Origin: Tetracentron sinense
Lineage: Eukaryota; Streptophyta; Magnoliopsida; Trochodendrales; Trochodendraceae
DNA length: 64,000 nucleotides
Assembly (NCBI GenBank): GCA_015143295.1
Contig: CM026566.1
Coordinates: forward strand, 8,543,072-8,607,071
Direction of reading: 5' to 3'
The position numbers and the translations under genes are program-made. The notes under the pieces were generated by a model, which was not told the origin of the DNA, did no database searches, and worked only from the letters and a program-made list of their open reading frames with translations. Positions 44,564 through 56,537 of the stretch are shown in pieces; positions within the stretch are counted from its first letter, which is position 1, and the number at the start of each line of letters is the position of its first letter.

Positions 44564-46427
44564 TGTCGCGACCCAAAATACCCCCTAGGAGTTAAGGATA
44601 CTTTGACTCGTGACCGCCGTATCATACCTCCAGTATGATACATAAGGCACACGTGGAAACCTGTCAGAGTACCTGAATATACATAGCGGAAACGAAATAC
44701 AATGCACAGCGGAAAATAAAATACTAAACATAGCGGAAGCAAAAATGAATACTCCTATAGCTTGGCTCAAGTAAGAACCAACAAGTATACGTGTGTGAGA
44801 AACCCAAAAGTGGAGTGGACAAACCCCACACTCACATAACAAAATGACACAAGTTCTAAGTCGATCGATCAACAGAAATCGAAGTCACGACTCCTATCTA
44901 GAGCACCATCGTCATGATAGTGATCCATGGAAGGCTCCGGGTCACGGTACTCTTCCTCGACCCAAGGTTCGTCGCCACACAAATCGAATGGAACCCGAGC
45001 ACCTGCCGATCATAACAATATCGACTGAGCATGGAATACTCAGTATATACAAACTAATAACAATAAAGCGGTTAGGCATAGAGCATACAAGACATGGAGA
45101 ATGAAATCCGTAAAATCCTTAAAGCATGAAAACCGTGAAAGCATATGTGAGATAATATTCGAAACCAAAACTGTAACCGTGTGAGTCAATCGATAATCAT
45201 AGCCTTATGAGTTCTTGTGAGTTCATGGAGTTACTTAGAGTCATTATGATCCGTAGAGACATAGAGCATAGAGCAATACCGTAGAGCATTTCCATAGAGC
45301 ATAACCTTAGAGATCTTAGAGCATTTCATTGTGATCCGTGGAGCTTGTGAGACGATCTTAGAGCATTATCATAGAGTTTCCTTGTGAGCATGGTATGATC
45401 CTTAGAGCTTGTGAAACGATCTTAGAGAAATCATAGAGTTACTTAGAATCATTCATTATTCGTCTTTTCGTGAAAAACCTTTGTTTGTACTTGGAGAAAT
45501 CCATGGAAACCATCGGTTTATGCGAGACATGCGAGCATATGCACTTAATAAGAGAAATCATCATATTTAAGCATAGAATCCCTTAGAGGTATTTTATCAA
45601 ACACTTAGAGTGCATCATAATAGTAACCTTCATCCAAGTATATAATCACACCTTTTCATACATAGAATCAATACATATAGATAGGGCATATATAAGAAGA
45701 ATCATATCTATTAACTAGTAGGATTGCAAGATTGTAGTAGAGTGTATCTACCTTGGTGAAATCAAAGATTTTGATTCCCAAAGGCTTGAACAAGCAATAA
45801 CCTTGTGTTCTTGGTTGAGAATCACCAAGGGAAGTGGAAGAACCTTGATCTTCCACAAGCTTGATCAACAAGTAGTTCCTCTCCTTCTTCTCTCTCTCAA
45901 AATCTCCTAAGATAGGGCACAGAGGGTTTCTGAAACCCTAAGGCACGAACTCAGCCTATTTATAGGCAAGGGGTGGTGTTTAAAGTCTTAAACACCCTTA
46001 ATGAAGAAAAACTGCGTATGACCGATCGATCGGTGCTATGGACCGAGCGATCGGAGGCTTACCGGTCGATCGGTGTTATGACCGAGAGATCGGTCAAAAA
46101 CACACTCTCTGGAATTTTTCCCCATACAAAAAAGTTAACCGTGCGACAGCCATCGAGCGATCGGTAGTGGACCGATCGATCGTAGGTAATGACCGAGCGA
46201 TCGGTGCTCTGTTATGTCTGGACTGTTTTGACCATATCTTTTTACTCGCTCGTCGGATTTCGACGATTCAACTTGCGTTGGATCCGTCTTTCGAAAACGA
46301 ACATTTTTGACGTTTCGGAATTTCCGATTTCTCCCTTATTTATTAATTAGACTACGAAAACTATGAAAACGGCCAATTAGCTACGAAGGTGCTATTCATT
46401 AAGGATGAAAAAGTCCGGGGTGCTACA
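44564..46427 (-). mobile_element. Solo Tekay-type LTR, minus strand, in the LINE RT
   Basis: An 1864-bp LTR runs from TGTCGCGACCC to GGGGTGCTACA, with the TSD TCCGG (44559-44563 and 46428-46432). It has CCGATCGATCGG palindromes at 46020-46205 and a minus-strand TATA CCTATAAATAGG at about 45955-45966. At the place of the hairpin array it shows only degenerate CTTAGAGCAT repeats (about 45230-45430). Confidence 0.92.
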
Positions 46428-46432
46428 TCCGG

Positions 46433-47765
46433 ACCAGGAGCACTATCTTCCAAAAGACTGAAAACCACCTGTTTAATTTCTTCCACAGATGGAAGAGAGG
46501 AAAGAGAGCAATTTTCTTCTTCTGTAATCATGTGAGGAATGACATTTATTATGTCATAATCAATAGGTCTTTGAGCAGATGTAAGCAGGTCTTGAAAATA
46601 TTTTGTAGCTTCTTGTCCAATATCATGCTGATTGTCTAGCCAATCCCCCAAGCTGTTTTTGATTCTCTGAATACTATTATTTTTCCTTCTTTGATTTGCA
46701 ATGGCATGGAAAAACTTTGTGTTATTGTCTCATTCTTTTAGCCATTTAATTCTGGATTTTTTCTTCCAAAATATCTCTTCTTGTATTATCAACTGCTGTA
46801 ATTTCTCCTTCAGAGTAATAAGTTGATTATCAGTTCTGGGATTCCAAGTCTCTTGTAAAGCAATCTCTGTTTCACAGATTTTCTCTTCTAACTCTTTTAT
46901 CTGAACAAAAATATTTCCAAAAGTTTCTTTATTCCAACTCTTGAAAGAAATTTTTAGTCTCTTGACCTTTAAGAAAAAACCAAGGATAGGATCTGAAGCA
47001 ACAGGTACAGCCCAAGAATCTTCAACAAGCCTTTTGAAATCCCAATGAGTTAACCACATTTTTTGAAACTTGAAGTTGGAAGGTCTTCGCGCATTACCAG
47101 TTTCAAACTTAAGAATGAGAGGAGCATGATCAGAATTGAGCCTGGATAAATGAGTGACCTGTGGAGCAGGTAATTTATTACTCCAGTCCACATTATAGAA
47201 GATACGATCCAATCTGGCATAAATTCTGTTAAGGCCCTGTTGATTGTTACACCAAGTGAATTTGTTGTCAGTATACCCCGCATCAATAAGACCCATGTCA
47301 TTAATAAAGACATTAAATTCTTCCATAGACCAAATATTGGGATCTCTACCTCCCATTTTTTCCCTCCAAGAAGCAATAGCATTAAAGTCACCAGCAAGAA
47401 GGAGAGGGCCATTAAAATGAGAAAGAATTAAAGATACATCATTCCAAAGAACTTGTCTATCATTGCTAAGGCATTTAGCATAAATTAAACTACATTTAAT
47501 CTTGCCTAAATCATGCAAATTCACATCAATAATCAGGGCTTGATCAAGAGAAGCAAATAGAATAACTTTCAACCAATCTTTCCAGAAGAGCCATATTTTA
47601 GTGTGAGGTACCCCGACATATTTAGCATCTTACTAAGAGAAGCAATATTTTTCAAAGGCTGCACAGGTTCCATAATAGCAATCATTGAAATATTATAAGT
47701 TTCCATTAATTTCTTCAAACGGGCTTTTGAAGCTAGATTCCCAACACCTCTAATATTACAAGATA
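46433..47765 (-). pseudogene. LINE ORF2 N-terminus: APE endonuclease and RT start
   Basis: Going down the minus strand: SCNIRGVGNLASKARLKKLM (first APE motif), LLLAGDFNAIASW, IDAGYTDNKFTWCNNQ, YARLDRIFYNVDW and LNSDHAPLILKF. These are the Asn, Asp, Arg-Asp and His motifs of an apurinic-type endonuclease that nicks target DNA. A coiled linker (LEEKICETEIALQETW) and the RT lead-in SLLEDSAPGPD follow at 46433. The largest open part is 46730-47572, 280 codons. At least two stops or frame changes flank it. Confidence 0.92.
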
Positions 47766-47770
47766 GGATA

Positions 47771-48936
47771 CTAATTATTAGAAACTAGAAGGTTTTCTTC
47801 TAGTAAAAATAGAGCATAAGCTCTAGATCTGGTTATTCTATCCGATGGGGGAATCCCCCTTTTTTTTTTTTGGTTTGTCTCCTTAACCGCTTTGTTCCCT
47901 GACATATGTTTAATCTTTGTCATCTGAGCTAGAAATTCTTTAGCTTCTTTCATAAAATTTTCTCTATCCTCAAAGAGAACAGTTCCTACTTTCGTATGGA
48001 ATTCAGTTGTAGATGAAGAAAGCCAATTAATATCTTGAGAAGGCTTGTTTATAGGAGGTAAAGAATTTTGCAGACTCTTGTCTAACTGATGGGAGTTCGG
48101 TTTAAAATTAATAATAAAGTCCAAACTGTTGGCATCGAAGGATAAATATTGATCTTCCACAGCATTCTCTAATTGGTTATGGGCATTAATATGTTGTTGT
48201 TGTCTGCTATTGAAGATATTACGTTGTTGTTTTGAGCATTCTTCTCTTATCTCCATAATCTGAAATTCTTTAAGACTGGTATTCTCCAATTCCGCTTCCT
48301 ATTCTTTGCCTAGAACCAATTCTGTTGATGCATTAATTGAGTTGGGAACTTCTTATTTGCTTTTACTCCCCACATTCTCTAGAATCTGAAAATCTACTTT
48401 GATCAAATTTTGTTTCGCCATTTAAATCGCATCCTTCAGACTCTATTATCATAACCAGAACAGATTCTTCTTTTGAAGTTTCCTTTTCTATTATTTTATG
48501 AGAGGTATACTTCTCTTTTTGCAGATCACTATTTCCATTCAAACATTCATCAACCTGTTCGTGAGCTGGAAGAGATCCAGAAATTTTGTCTTGGACCTGA
48601 TCTGTAGTAAGACCTATAGACTGATTCGGTATAGAATTTTTACTAGGATTTGTGTCTTCCGAGTGAAATTTTTATAAGACCCATTGCTTGGTGTGATTCT
48701 TAGGCTGATCTTCCGCATCTTGATGTTGATCTAGATCTCGATTTTTGGGTCTGCCCTTCGCACATGAGATAGCATTATGTCCCAATTTTTTGCACCGAGC
48801 ACAATACCTGTATTTTTTCTCATACTCCACGTTTTGCCATCTACCGTGAGTACCTAATCCCAACCAAAAATGATCAGGATTTTCTTTTTGAATATCAATC
48901 TCTATGCAAACCCTAGCAACGCTATGACTCATTATT
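47771..48936 (-). pseudogene. LINE ORF1 (truncated) with CCHC knuckle
   Basis: At 48672-48932 the frame reads SVARVCIEIDIQKENPDHFW and then CARCKKLGHNAISC, a C-x2-C-x4-H-x4-C zinc knuckle typical of plant LINE ORF1 RNA-binding proteins. A 172-codon basic/Ser-rich tail at 47771-48289 (FKPNSHQLDKSLQ, NQKKKRGIPPSDRITRSRAY) ends just before ORF2 starts. The N-terminal half (DUF4283-like region) is missing because the LINE is truncated near 48936. Confidence 0.85.
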
Positions 48937-48979
48937 AACCAATCCTTTCAATTTTCAACTATAGCCCTTATAGACTCAG
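48937..48979 (+). other. Left edge of the caulimovirid fossil
   Basis: A short stretch between the LINE 5' truncation and the Tekay TSD (CTCAG, 48975-48979). It is the left flank of the insertion whose right flank at 58922 carries pararetroviral protease sequence, so it belongs to the same fossil. Confidence 0.6.
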
Positions 48980-49578
48980 TGTAGAACCCCGAAACCAAGT
49001 TCACTAGGCTTCGAATAGTGCTGTAAATAGTGCTATGAATAGTGTTGTGAATACTGTTTTTCCAGGCCTAAAGCCTTAATGGAATTATGACATCATGTTT
49101 TAAAATGAATGGAGGTTTCAAATGAATAAATATATGTAGGGAAAGTGTTTTAGGGTGTTTGGGATAAATGAAACAAGAGTATACAATACTCGTCGCAAAG
49201 AGGGATGTATGGAAATACCCTCAACTTGAGAGAACTCTACTTTTCTCATTTTAAATTGGAATCAAGTGATTCTTAAGCCATTAGAAAGATATTGAGATCC
49301 TCTTCAATGTTCATGTTTATCACTTTTCCATATTTGGAGTCAGGGTTTGGTCAAATATGGGTTTTTAGGCATTTTTTCTGGTGAAATTCCTGACCAGTCC
49401 ACTTGTGTGCCCATATAGACCATTTAGAACTCAAAATTAGGCTTTGTACAAATATGAAAGTTATTCCCCTTTCAAAGACAAGTCCAACGCAAGTTGAATC
49501 GTCAAAATCCGATAAGCGAGTCAAAAGTTATGGCCGAAATACCAAAGCGGGAAAAAACATAAGCTTGTTAGAGTATTA

Positions 49579-49640
49579 ACTCATTGACGAGTGCCCTTCA
49601 CTAGTCGACGAGTGTGAACAACTCGTCAACAAGTTAGCCC
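49579..49640. repeat. CTCGTCGACGAG palindromes upstream of TATA
   Basis: Three related palindromic words (TTGACGAGTG, AGTCGACGAGTG, ACTCGTCAAC) lie in 60 bp, about 110-170 bp upstream of the TATA box. The copy in the 3' LTR (57139-57200) is closer to perfect. Confidence 0.75.
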
Positions 49641-49749
49641 CGAAACGGCCAAAAATGACCTTGTAATAGCCCAGAACTCTTCCACTGACCTTGGGAGATA
49701 TTTTGGGATATTTTCCTAAGATATTTTAGGATTTTTAGCAACCTTTAGA

Positions 49750-49759
49750 CTATAAATAG
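49750..49759 (+). promoter_or_regulatory. LTR TATA box
   Basis: CTATAAATAG; conserved at 57313-57322 in the 3' LTR. Confidence 0.6.
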
Positions 49760-51374
49760 ATGAGATTTCGTGGGTATGGATTTACCCAAACCTAAAGCAT
49801 AGATTTTGAGGATTTTTGGTAGAGAAGAAGAAGAAAAATCTGATTTCTCAAAGCGTTCTTCTCAGACCAAAGTGAAGCTCAATCCTTGCTTCTAAGGTTA
49901 GTACTTTACTATTTTTAGTGTTTTAAAGCTTGGGTTTTCTACCTAAGGTGATTCTGTAATTCTGAAATCAAAAGAGGGATTTTTGGTTTGTTTTCCAATT
50001 AAGGTTCAGACTTCTTAAAGCTTCAACCACGTTTCCTCAAGCTTGATTCTTGTTCCATGGAAGTGTAAAAGCTTCCTTTTGAGGTAGATACACTCTGCTA
50101 TCTACCTTTGGCTATTCTTTAAATAAAACCATATTTTACAAGGTGTTCTTGGATGAATTGAAATGATGAATTCTTATGGTTTGTAAGCTATCACTATTCT
50201 GAAATTCTATGACTATGCTTCTATGTTTTTAAGTTTTCTAAGTATAGTATGATGTTCACAAGCACTTTATGCACTCTATGTCTTACATGTCTTGCATGAT
50301 TTGAAGGTTTTCTCATAAGTTGGGTTTATTGAAGCATTCATAAGAAATTCTAAGAATTCATAAGCTACCAAGCTTAAAAGCATTGATAAAGCCAAACTAA
50401 GGGTTGGTCAAGGACAGGGCATATCCAAGGATATGTCATATCTGTCCCAAAATAATCTCATAAGATAATTTGATAAAGCCAACGGGAAGGTTGGTCAAGG
50501 ATATTGGCAGCCCACTTTGGTGTATTCAATGAAGGGTAATTTATATACCCAGCTCTAAGTCTTTTTACAGGTGCGAAGGTTTAGCTCTAAGTTATACTCA
50601 TAAGAACCTCACAAGCTCATAAGATCTCATAAGTCTCATAAGTGAACGCTCATAAGCTCATAAGTGCTTTAAGATTTCACGGCTCACAAGAACACATAAG
50701 AACTTTATGGATCTCATAAGAACTCTAAGGAACTCAAAGAACTCATAAGACTTGATTCTCATACGCTCATAAGACTCATATAGTTTTGGATTTCATAAGA
50801 ACTTATAAGGAAATGGTTTTGGAACTAATATGGGTTTTCATGGATTTCGACGCTCTACGGCTCTATGTCTTGCATGCTCCATGATATTATTATCTCATTG
50901 TTAGTTAGTAATTTGTAGACACTGAGTATTCCATGCTCAATCGTACATGTTATGTTGGCAGTGCACGTGTTCCTTTTGACGTCTGTGGTTCGGAGCCTTG
51001 AATAAAAGAAGAGTACTACGAGCCAGAGCCTACTATGGATCATTACTAGGATGAGGGGGCACTAGATAGGCGGCCCAATTTCGATTTCTGTTGAGAGAGC
51101 GAAAGAGAGTATACTTATATTTTAATGGTATTGAGAGTGGGACTTGTCCACTCCATACTTCATATTTTGGATATGTTCTATTGGTTTAGACTTGAACCTA
51201 AAGATAGGAGTATGTCATAAACGGTTTCCGCTTTGTTTCTGCTATATGTATAACTTGCATACTCTGACAGGTTGGTATGTATGCCTTATGTGTGTCATAT
51301 GGGATGGTATGATACAGCGGTTACGAGCTAGAGTATCCCTAACTCTTAGGGGGTATTTTGGGTCGCGAAAGACT

Positions 51375-51386
51375 TGGTATCAGAGC
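51375..51386 (+). other. Primer binding site (tRNA-Met type)
   Basis: TGGTATCAGAGC, five bases after the 5' LTR end. Confidence 0.88.
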
Positions 51387-51762
51387 TGATGGATTAGTTT
51401 CCCTTAGGCTAAGTCGTCTTCTAAGTAGAAGCAAATTCTTGGAGTTGAATTTAGAACTCAGATGAACTTCTTAACTTACATATTGATACCATGACATAAT
51501 AGGTATCAAGCAAATCCTTAGGTCAATTCAGGAAGTTTAGGTTCCAAGTATGGACTAGTAGTCTTAACCCGTAACTGGTTAACTCATTAGCCGAGTTAAG
51601 AACTTAGCACCGCTAGGATTTTATTGGTATGTTTATACTATTATGTGTCTACACCGATGTATACTACGCCATATAAGGTGAGTTATTAACTGCAATATGT
51701 CATGTTGATTATCTGGTTTTCAAGGAAGACTCACGTTGTGTTATTGTTCTCAGGATACAACC

Positions 51763-52946
51763 ATGAGACGTAACACCAAGGGTCGTGGGTACCAGACCAG
51801 GGGGAATGGAGGAGAGGCTCCATTGGGCGATGAGCAGCCTGACATCTCCAGACTTTTGGAGACTATGGTAGAGACCATGGCTATCCTTGCTGCCAAGCAG
51901 CCTACTGCTACACCTACACCTGCACCTGGGTTTCGAATCCATCACACTGCAGGACTTGAGGTGTTCAGGAGGCTCTGTCCTCTTAGCTTCTATGGGATGA
52001 CAGACCCAATGGTAGCCAAGGCCTGGGTGATGCAATTGGAGAATATTTTTCAGGCACTCCGTTGTATTGATGAGTAGAGGGTGGAATGGGCTTCCTTCGT
52101 GATGGAAGGTAAAGCTAAACACTAGTGGAGATCTGCACTAAGGCATAGGAGGTCACCAAGGCAGGAGAGTCATGGACATGGAGAGAGTTAATGGACATCT
52201 TCTATAGGCAGTACTTCCCAGTTTTCATCAGGGAGCAGAAGGAGTGGGAGTTTGTGTCCCTCGAGTAAGGGGAGATGACGGTGGCCGAGTATGAGGCCAA
52301 ATTCACAGAGTTGTCGAGGTCTGCACCTCCTATGATCGCATCTGAGCATATGCGAATTAGGAAGTTTGAGAGAGGGCTGAAGTCCTTTATTAGGGATAGG
52401 ATCGCCATTCTTCAGGTGGGAACTTGGGAAAACATAGTGAGCAAGGCGAAGATCGTCGAGAAGGGTTCGGAGAACTTTCTCAGATGAAGTGGCATGACCA
52501 GAGGGCAATCTAGTGACTCAGTACCACCTGAGAAGAGGGCCAGGACTGCTCCATATCAGACTTCATAGCCTAGGTAGGCTTAGAGGCCTCCTTTTGCCCT
52601 ATTACCACACAGGCCACCAGACATGCACCGCCCATATCCTCAGCATCATCACCATTTAAGGAGTACACTGCTTGTGGTAAGAGGCACAAGGCCGGAGAGT
52701 GCCGTAAACTCTCGGGTGGTTGCTTCCACTAAATTGATCAGGGCCACATGATCAGGGATTGTCCATGGAGGCAGTTACCGGCCAGGCTGCAGGGAGTTAG
52801 ACCTCCAATTGGGCAGACATCACAGCAGGGGTCTTCATAGGCTTCTAAGCTTCCACAACCCACCCAGCCACCTCGTAGGGCAAATCAGGGATGGGTTTTC
52901 GCCATGATCAAGCAGGATGCACATACATCAGATGATGTTGTGCAAG
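51763..52946 (+). pseudogene. Subfamily-B gag remnant
   Basis: It starts MRRNTKGRGYQTRGNGGEAP, then DEQPDISRLLETMVETMAIL, FRRLCPLSFYGMTDPMVAKA, MTVAEYEAKFTELSRSAPPM and a degraded zinc-knuckle region (GHMIRDCPWRQLP). The N-terminus matches the minus-strand gag at 39216-39410. Broken at several points. Confidence 0.85.
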
Positions 52947-53079
52947 GTATGCTCAAGTCAAGTTGTTTAAGTTTATGAGATGTTGACTATATATGATGTA
53001 TGTACATGCTTGTATAAACATGTTACTTATATGTTATGAGTTTTTATGCTTTGCTTGACGTAGTAACTGTAATGTTCAG
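52947..53079 (+). other. Gag-pol spacer with intron-like edges
   Basis: This 133-bp AT-rich segment starts GTATGC and ends ATGTTCAG, with TTGACGTAGTAACTG before the end. It is the counterpart of 9498-9639, and the similarity between the two is highest at the 3' part. Confidence 0.45.
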
Positions 53080-56000
53080 GCACTCTCTTGATTAGCGAGT
53101 GCTTAGCGCGTGTGTTGATTGATACTGGATCATCGCATTTTTTTATCTCACCTAGCTTTGTCAAGGGCTTTGCCTCAGAGCAAAGTCGATTACCCCAGGA
53201 GTTATCCATTTTGACTCCGCTCGGCAAGTTCGTTGATGCAGATAAAGTGTATCAAGGTTGCATTGTATAAGTTAGGCAGCATGACTTGCTGGTTGATCTA
53301 ATCATCCTGGAATTTCAAGATTTGGACTTCAACGTCCTTTTAGGGATGGATTGGCTCTCGACTCACCATGGGTATGTGGCGTGCTACGAAAAGATGGTGA
53401 ACTTCAAACCAGTTGGGTCTTCCATTTCATTTCCGAGGGCTACGAAGGGGGGACATCACCCGTCTTGCAGCTTTAAGTCTATCGAACCCAGAGGCATGAG
53501 ACTCCACAGCTATCCCGATTGTGTACGAGTATATGGATGTATTTTCAAACGTATTGCCGGGTTTACCTCTAGATCAGGTGATAGAGTTCGCCAACGAGCT
53601 TGCTCTTGGAATCGCTCCAATTTCTAGGGCTGCATACAAGATGGCCCCTATTGAGCTTAAGGAGTTGAAGGAGCAATTAGAGGAATTGCAGAAGCTTGGA
53701 TTCATCCGGCCAAGTGTTTCACCATAGGGAGCTCCTGTACTCTTCGTGAAGAAGAAGGATGAGTCGATGCGTATGTGCGTTGACTACAGGCATCTGAACA
53801 AGGCCACGATCAAGAACCGTTATCCATTACCTCGGATAGACAACTTGTTCGACTAGCTAAAGGGAGCAAAGTTCTTCTCGAAGATTGATCTTCAATCTAG
53901 GTACCATCAGTTTAAGATCAAGGCTGAAGATATTCCTAAGACCGCCTTCAGGACTCGATATGGGCACTACGAGTTCCTGGTCATGTCTTTTGGTCTGACA
54001 AATGCTCTGACTGCTTTCATGGACTTGATGAGTTAGGTATTTAGACCATCTCTTAATCGAAGTGTGATCATGTTCGTCGATGATATCCTTGTGTATTCCA
54101 AGACACGGGATGATCATGCGAGAGACCTTTGTCTTACATTACAGACTCTTCGAGAGCATAGCCTGTATGCTAAGTTGAGCAAGTGCGAGTTTTGGTTGGA
54201 GAGGGTGGTATTTCTTGGCCACATGGTGTCTGCCAATGGTATCTCAGTCGATTCTGCGAAGATAGATGCGGTGACAAACTAGGGGAGACCGAAGAGTGTT
54301 ACCGAGATTCGCAGTTTTCTCAGCCTAGTAGGGTACTACAGGAGTTTTATGGAAGGATTCTCTAGTTTAGCAGCTCCACTTACTTATCTCATGCGGAAGA
54401 ATGCTAAGTTCACTTGGAGCGAGAAGTGTGAGGCAAGCTTCATGGAGTTGAAGAAGAGGCTTGCAACAGCCCCTGCTCTTACAGTCCCATCTGGGAGCAG
54501 TGGTTTTGTAGTCTATAGTGATGCGTCACTTATCGGCCTAGGATGTGTTCTGATGTAGCATGGGAAGGTCATTGCCTATGTTTCTCGGTAGTTGAAAGAC
54601 CATGAGAAGAACTATCCTACCCACGATCTAGAGCTTGCCACAGTTGTCTTTGTGCTAAAGATTTGGCGTCATTACCTTTATGGGGAACAGTTTGATGTGT
54701 TCACAGATCACAAGAGCTTGAAGTATTTGTTTTCCCAGAAGGAGCTAAATCTGAGGCAACGTCGATGGGTGGAGTTTCTGAAGAATTATGACTACACTAT
54801 CCAGTACCACCTAGGTAAGGCGAATGTGGTAGCAGATGCTCTGAGCAGGAAGTCTTCCGGACACTTGGCTCATATGATGGTTCTTGAGTGGAAGATGTTG
54901 GAGGAAATGGCAAACCTCGATACTAGCTTCAGCATGCCTACTTTTGGGCCAGTCATGGCTAATCTTACGGTCAAGCCTTATATCCTGGTTCAGATTAAGG
55001 AGTTGCAGAGTGCAAATGCAGAGTTGCTTGCTTACCGAGACAAGTCGGTTAGCAGTGGCAGTCAGGAGTTTGCTTTGAATGGTGATGGTGCCATCACATT
55101 CAAAGGTAGGTTGTGTGTTCTCGCTGACGCGGTATTGAGAAGTGAGATCTTGGACGAAGCCCACCGATCCAAGTACACGGTACATCCTGGGGGTAATAAG
55201 ATGTACTAGAATCAAAATAGGCACTACTGGTGGCGAAACATGAAGAGGGAAATCGCAGAGTATGTTTCTAGATGTTTGGTGTGCCAACAAGTGAAGGCCG
55301 AGCATCAGAGACTAGCAAGTCTTTTATAGTCCCACCCTATTCCGGAATGGAAGTGGGGGAATATCTCGATGGACTTCATAGTTGGCTTGCCAAGGACGAC
55401 AAGGGGCTCCGCAATATGGATTGTAGTTGATTGGTTGACAAAGTCTGTGTATTTTCTTCCCTATTGGACTATGTACAGTATGAGCTAGCTAGTAGCCTTG
55501 TACACCAAGGAAATAGTTCGACTACACAAGGTGCCAGTTTTATCATATCTAATCGAGACCCAAGGTTTACTTCCAGGTTCTGGAAGGGCTTTCAGAGTGC
55601 TATGGGTTCTCAGTTAGATTTCAGCATCGCCTTTCATCCTCAGACTGATGAGTAGACCAAGAGGGTGAACCAAGTGATTGAGGATATACTAAGAGCTTGC
55701 ATGTTAGATTTCCAGGGTAGTTAGGAGGATCATTTGCCATTGATTAACTTTGCCTATAACAACAGTTACCAGGCGAGCATCCAGATAGCACCTTTCGAGG
55801 CATTGTATGGGAGAAGTTGTAGAGCTTGTCTTTATTGGGACGAGGTTGGTGAGAGAAAGGTACTGGGTCCTGAGTTGATTGAGTAGACCGCAGATAGGGT
55901 CAATATCATTCGGGAGAGGTAGAAGACAGCCTAGGATTGACATAAGAGTTATGCTGGCACTCGCCACAGAGACTTTGAATTCTAGGTCAGAGATCGAGTC

Positions 56001-56503
56001 TTTGTGACAGAGACTTTGAATTCTAGGTCAGAGATCGAGTCTTTGTGAAGATTTCTCCGAGTCGGGGAATCATGAGGTTCGGCAAGAGGGGGAAGCTTAG
56101 CCCGAGGTATGTGGGACCTTTTGAGGTGATCATACGCGTCGAAGAGGTCAATTACAGAGTGGTTTTACCTCCTCACATGGCGGTGGTCCACAATGTCTTT
56201 AATGTTTCCATACTTCGGAAATATGTTCCAGATCCCTCACATGTCATTAATCTTGATTATGTGGAGATTCGAGAGGATCTCATATTAGTGGAGCAACCGG
56301 CTCAAATCTTGGATCGTCGAGATCAAGTCTTACGCAACAAGACTATTCCACTTGTCCTTGTGAAGTGGCAGCATCATTCCAAGGAAGAGGCTACATGGGA
56401 GCGTGAGGCCGAAATGAGGGAAAAGTACCCTTACTTGTTTTGTATTGTTCTTTTGTTGGATAACATGTATTTTATTTCTTGGTATGTTTTTGTATCATCC
56501 TAA
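53080..56503 (+). pseudogene. Subfamily-B pol remnant: PR, RT, RH, INT, chromodomain
   Basis: Same order as in the element at 5658. Protease: VLIDTGSSHFFISPSF and [46 protein letters not shown]. RNase [47 protein letters not shown]. Integrase: [55 protein letters not shown]. Chromodomain-like tail: AQILDRRDQVLRNKTIPLVL. Inactive, with many breaks. Confidence 0.9.
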
Positions 56504-56523
56504 TTTTGAGGATGAAATTTTTG

Positions 56524-56537
56524 TAAGGGGGGGAGGA
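56524..56537 (+). other. Polypurine tract
   Basis: A purine run TAAGGGGGGGAGGA directly before the 3' LTR start TGTAAAACCCC. Confidence 0.85.

Larger units (their letters stand above)
93..48936 (-). mobile_element. L1-clade LINE, minus strand, split by insertions
   Basis: One LINE copy can be followed on the minus strand in four blocks: 46433-48936 (ORF1 end, endonuclease, start of RT), 44448-44563, 3305-5035 (RT) and 93-1040 (zinc-binding region and RNase H). Order and orientation are those of a plant L1-type LINE: CCHC ORF1, APE endonuclease, reverse transcriptase, zf-RVT, RNase H. The gaps are filled by LTR insertions whose TSDs match across each gap, which shows the blocks were once contiguous. 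The 5' side is truncated against pararetroviral sequence near 48936; the 3' tail is cut off by the LTR at 1-92. The copy is dead, with several in-frame stops and a 40-bp duplication in RT. Confidence 0.9.
48980..51370 (+). repeat. 5' LTR of the subfamily-B element
   Basis: It starts TGTAGAACCCCG and has an AATAGTGCTGTGAATAGTG-type microarray near the start. CTCGTCGACGAG-type palindromes are at 49579-49640 and TATA CTATAAATAG at 49750-49759. The conserved CATATCCAAGGATATG palindrome is at about 50420-50435 and CCAAC..GTTGG hairpin units at about 50390-50510. A CTCATAAGA-rich zone spans 50580-50810. Confidence 0.93.
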
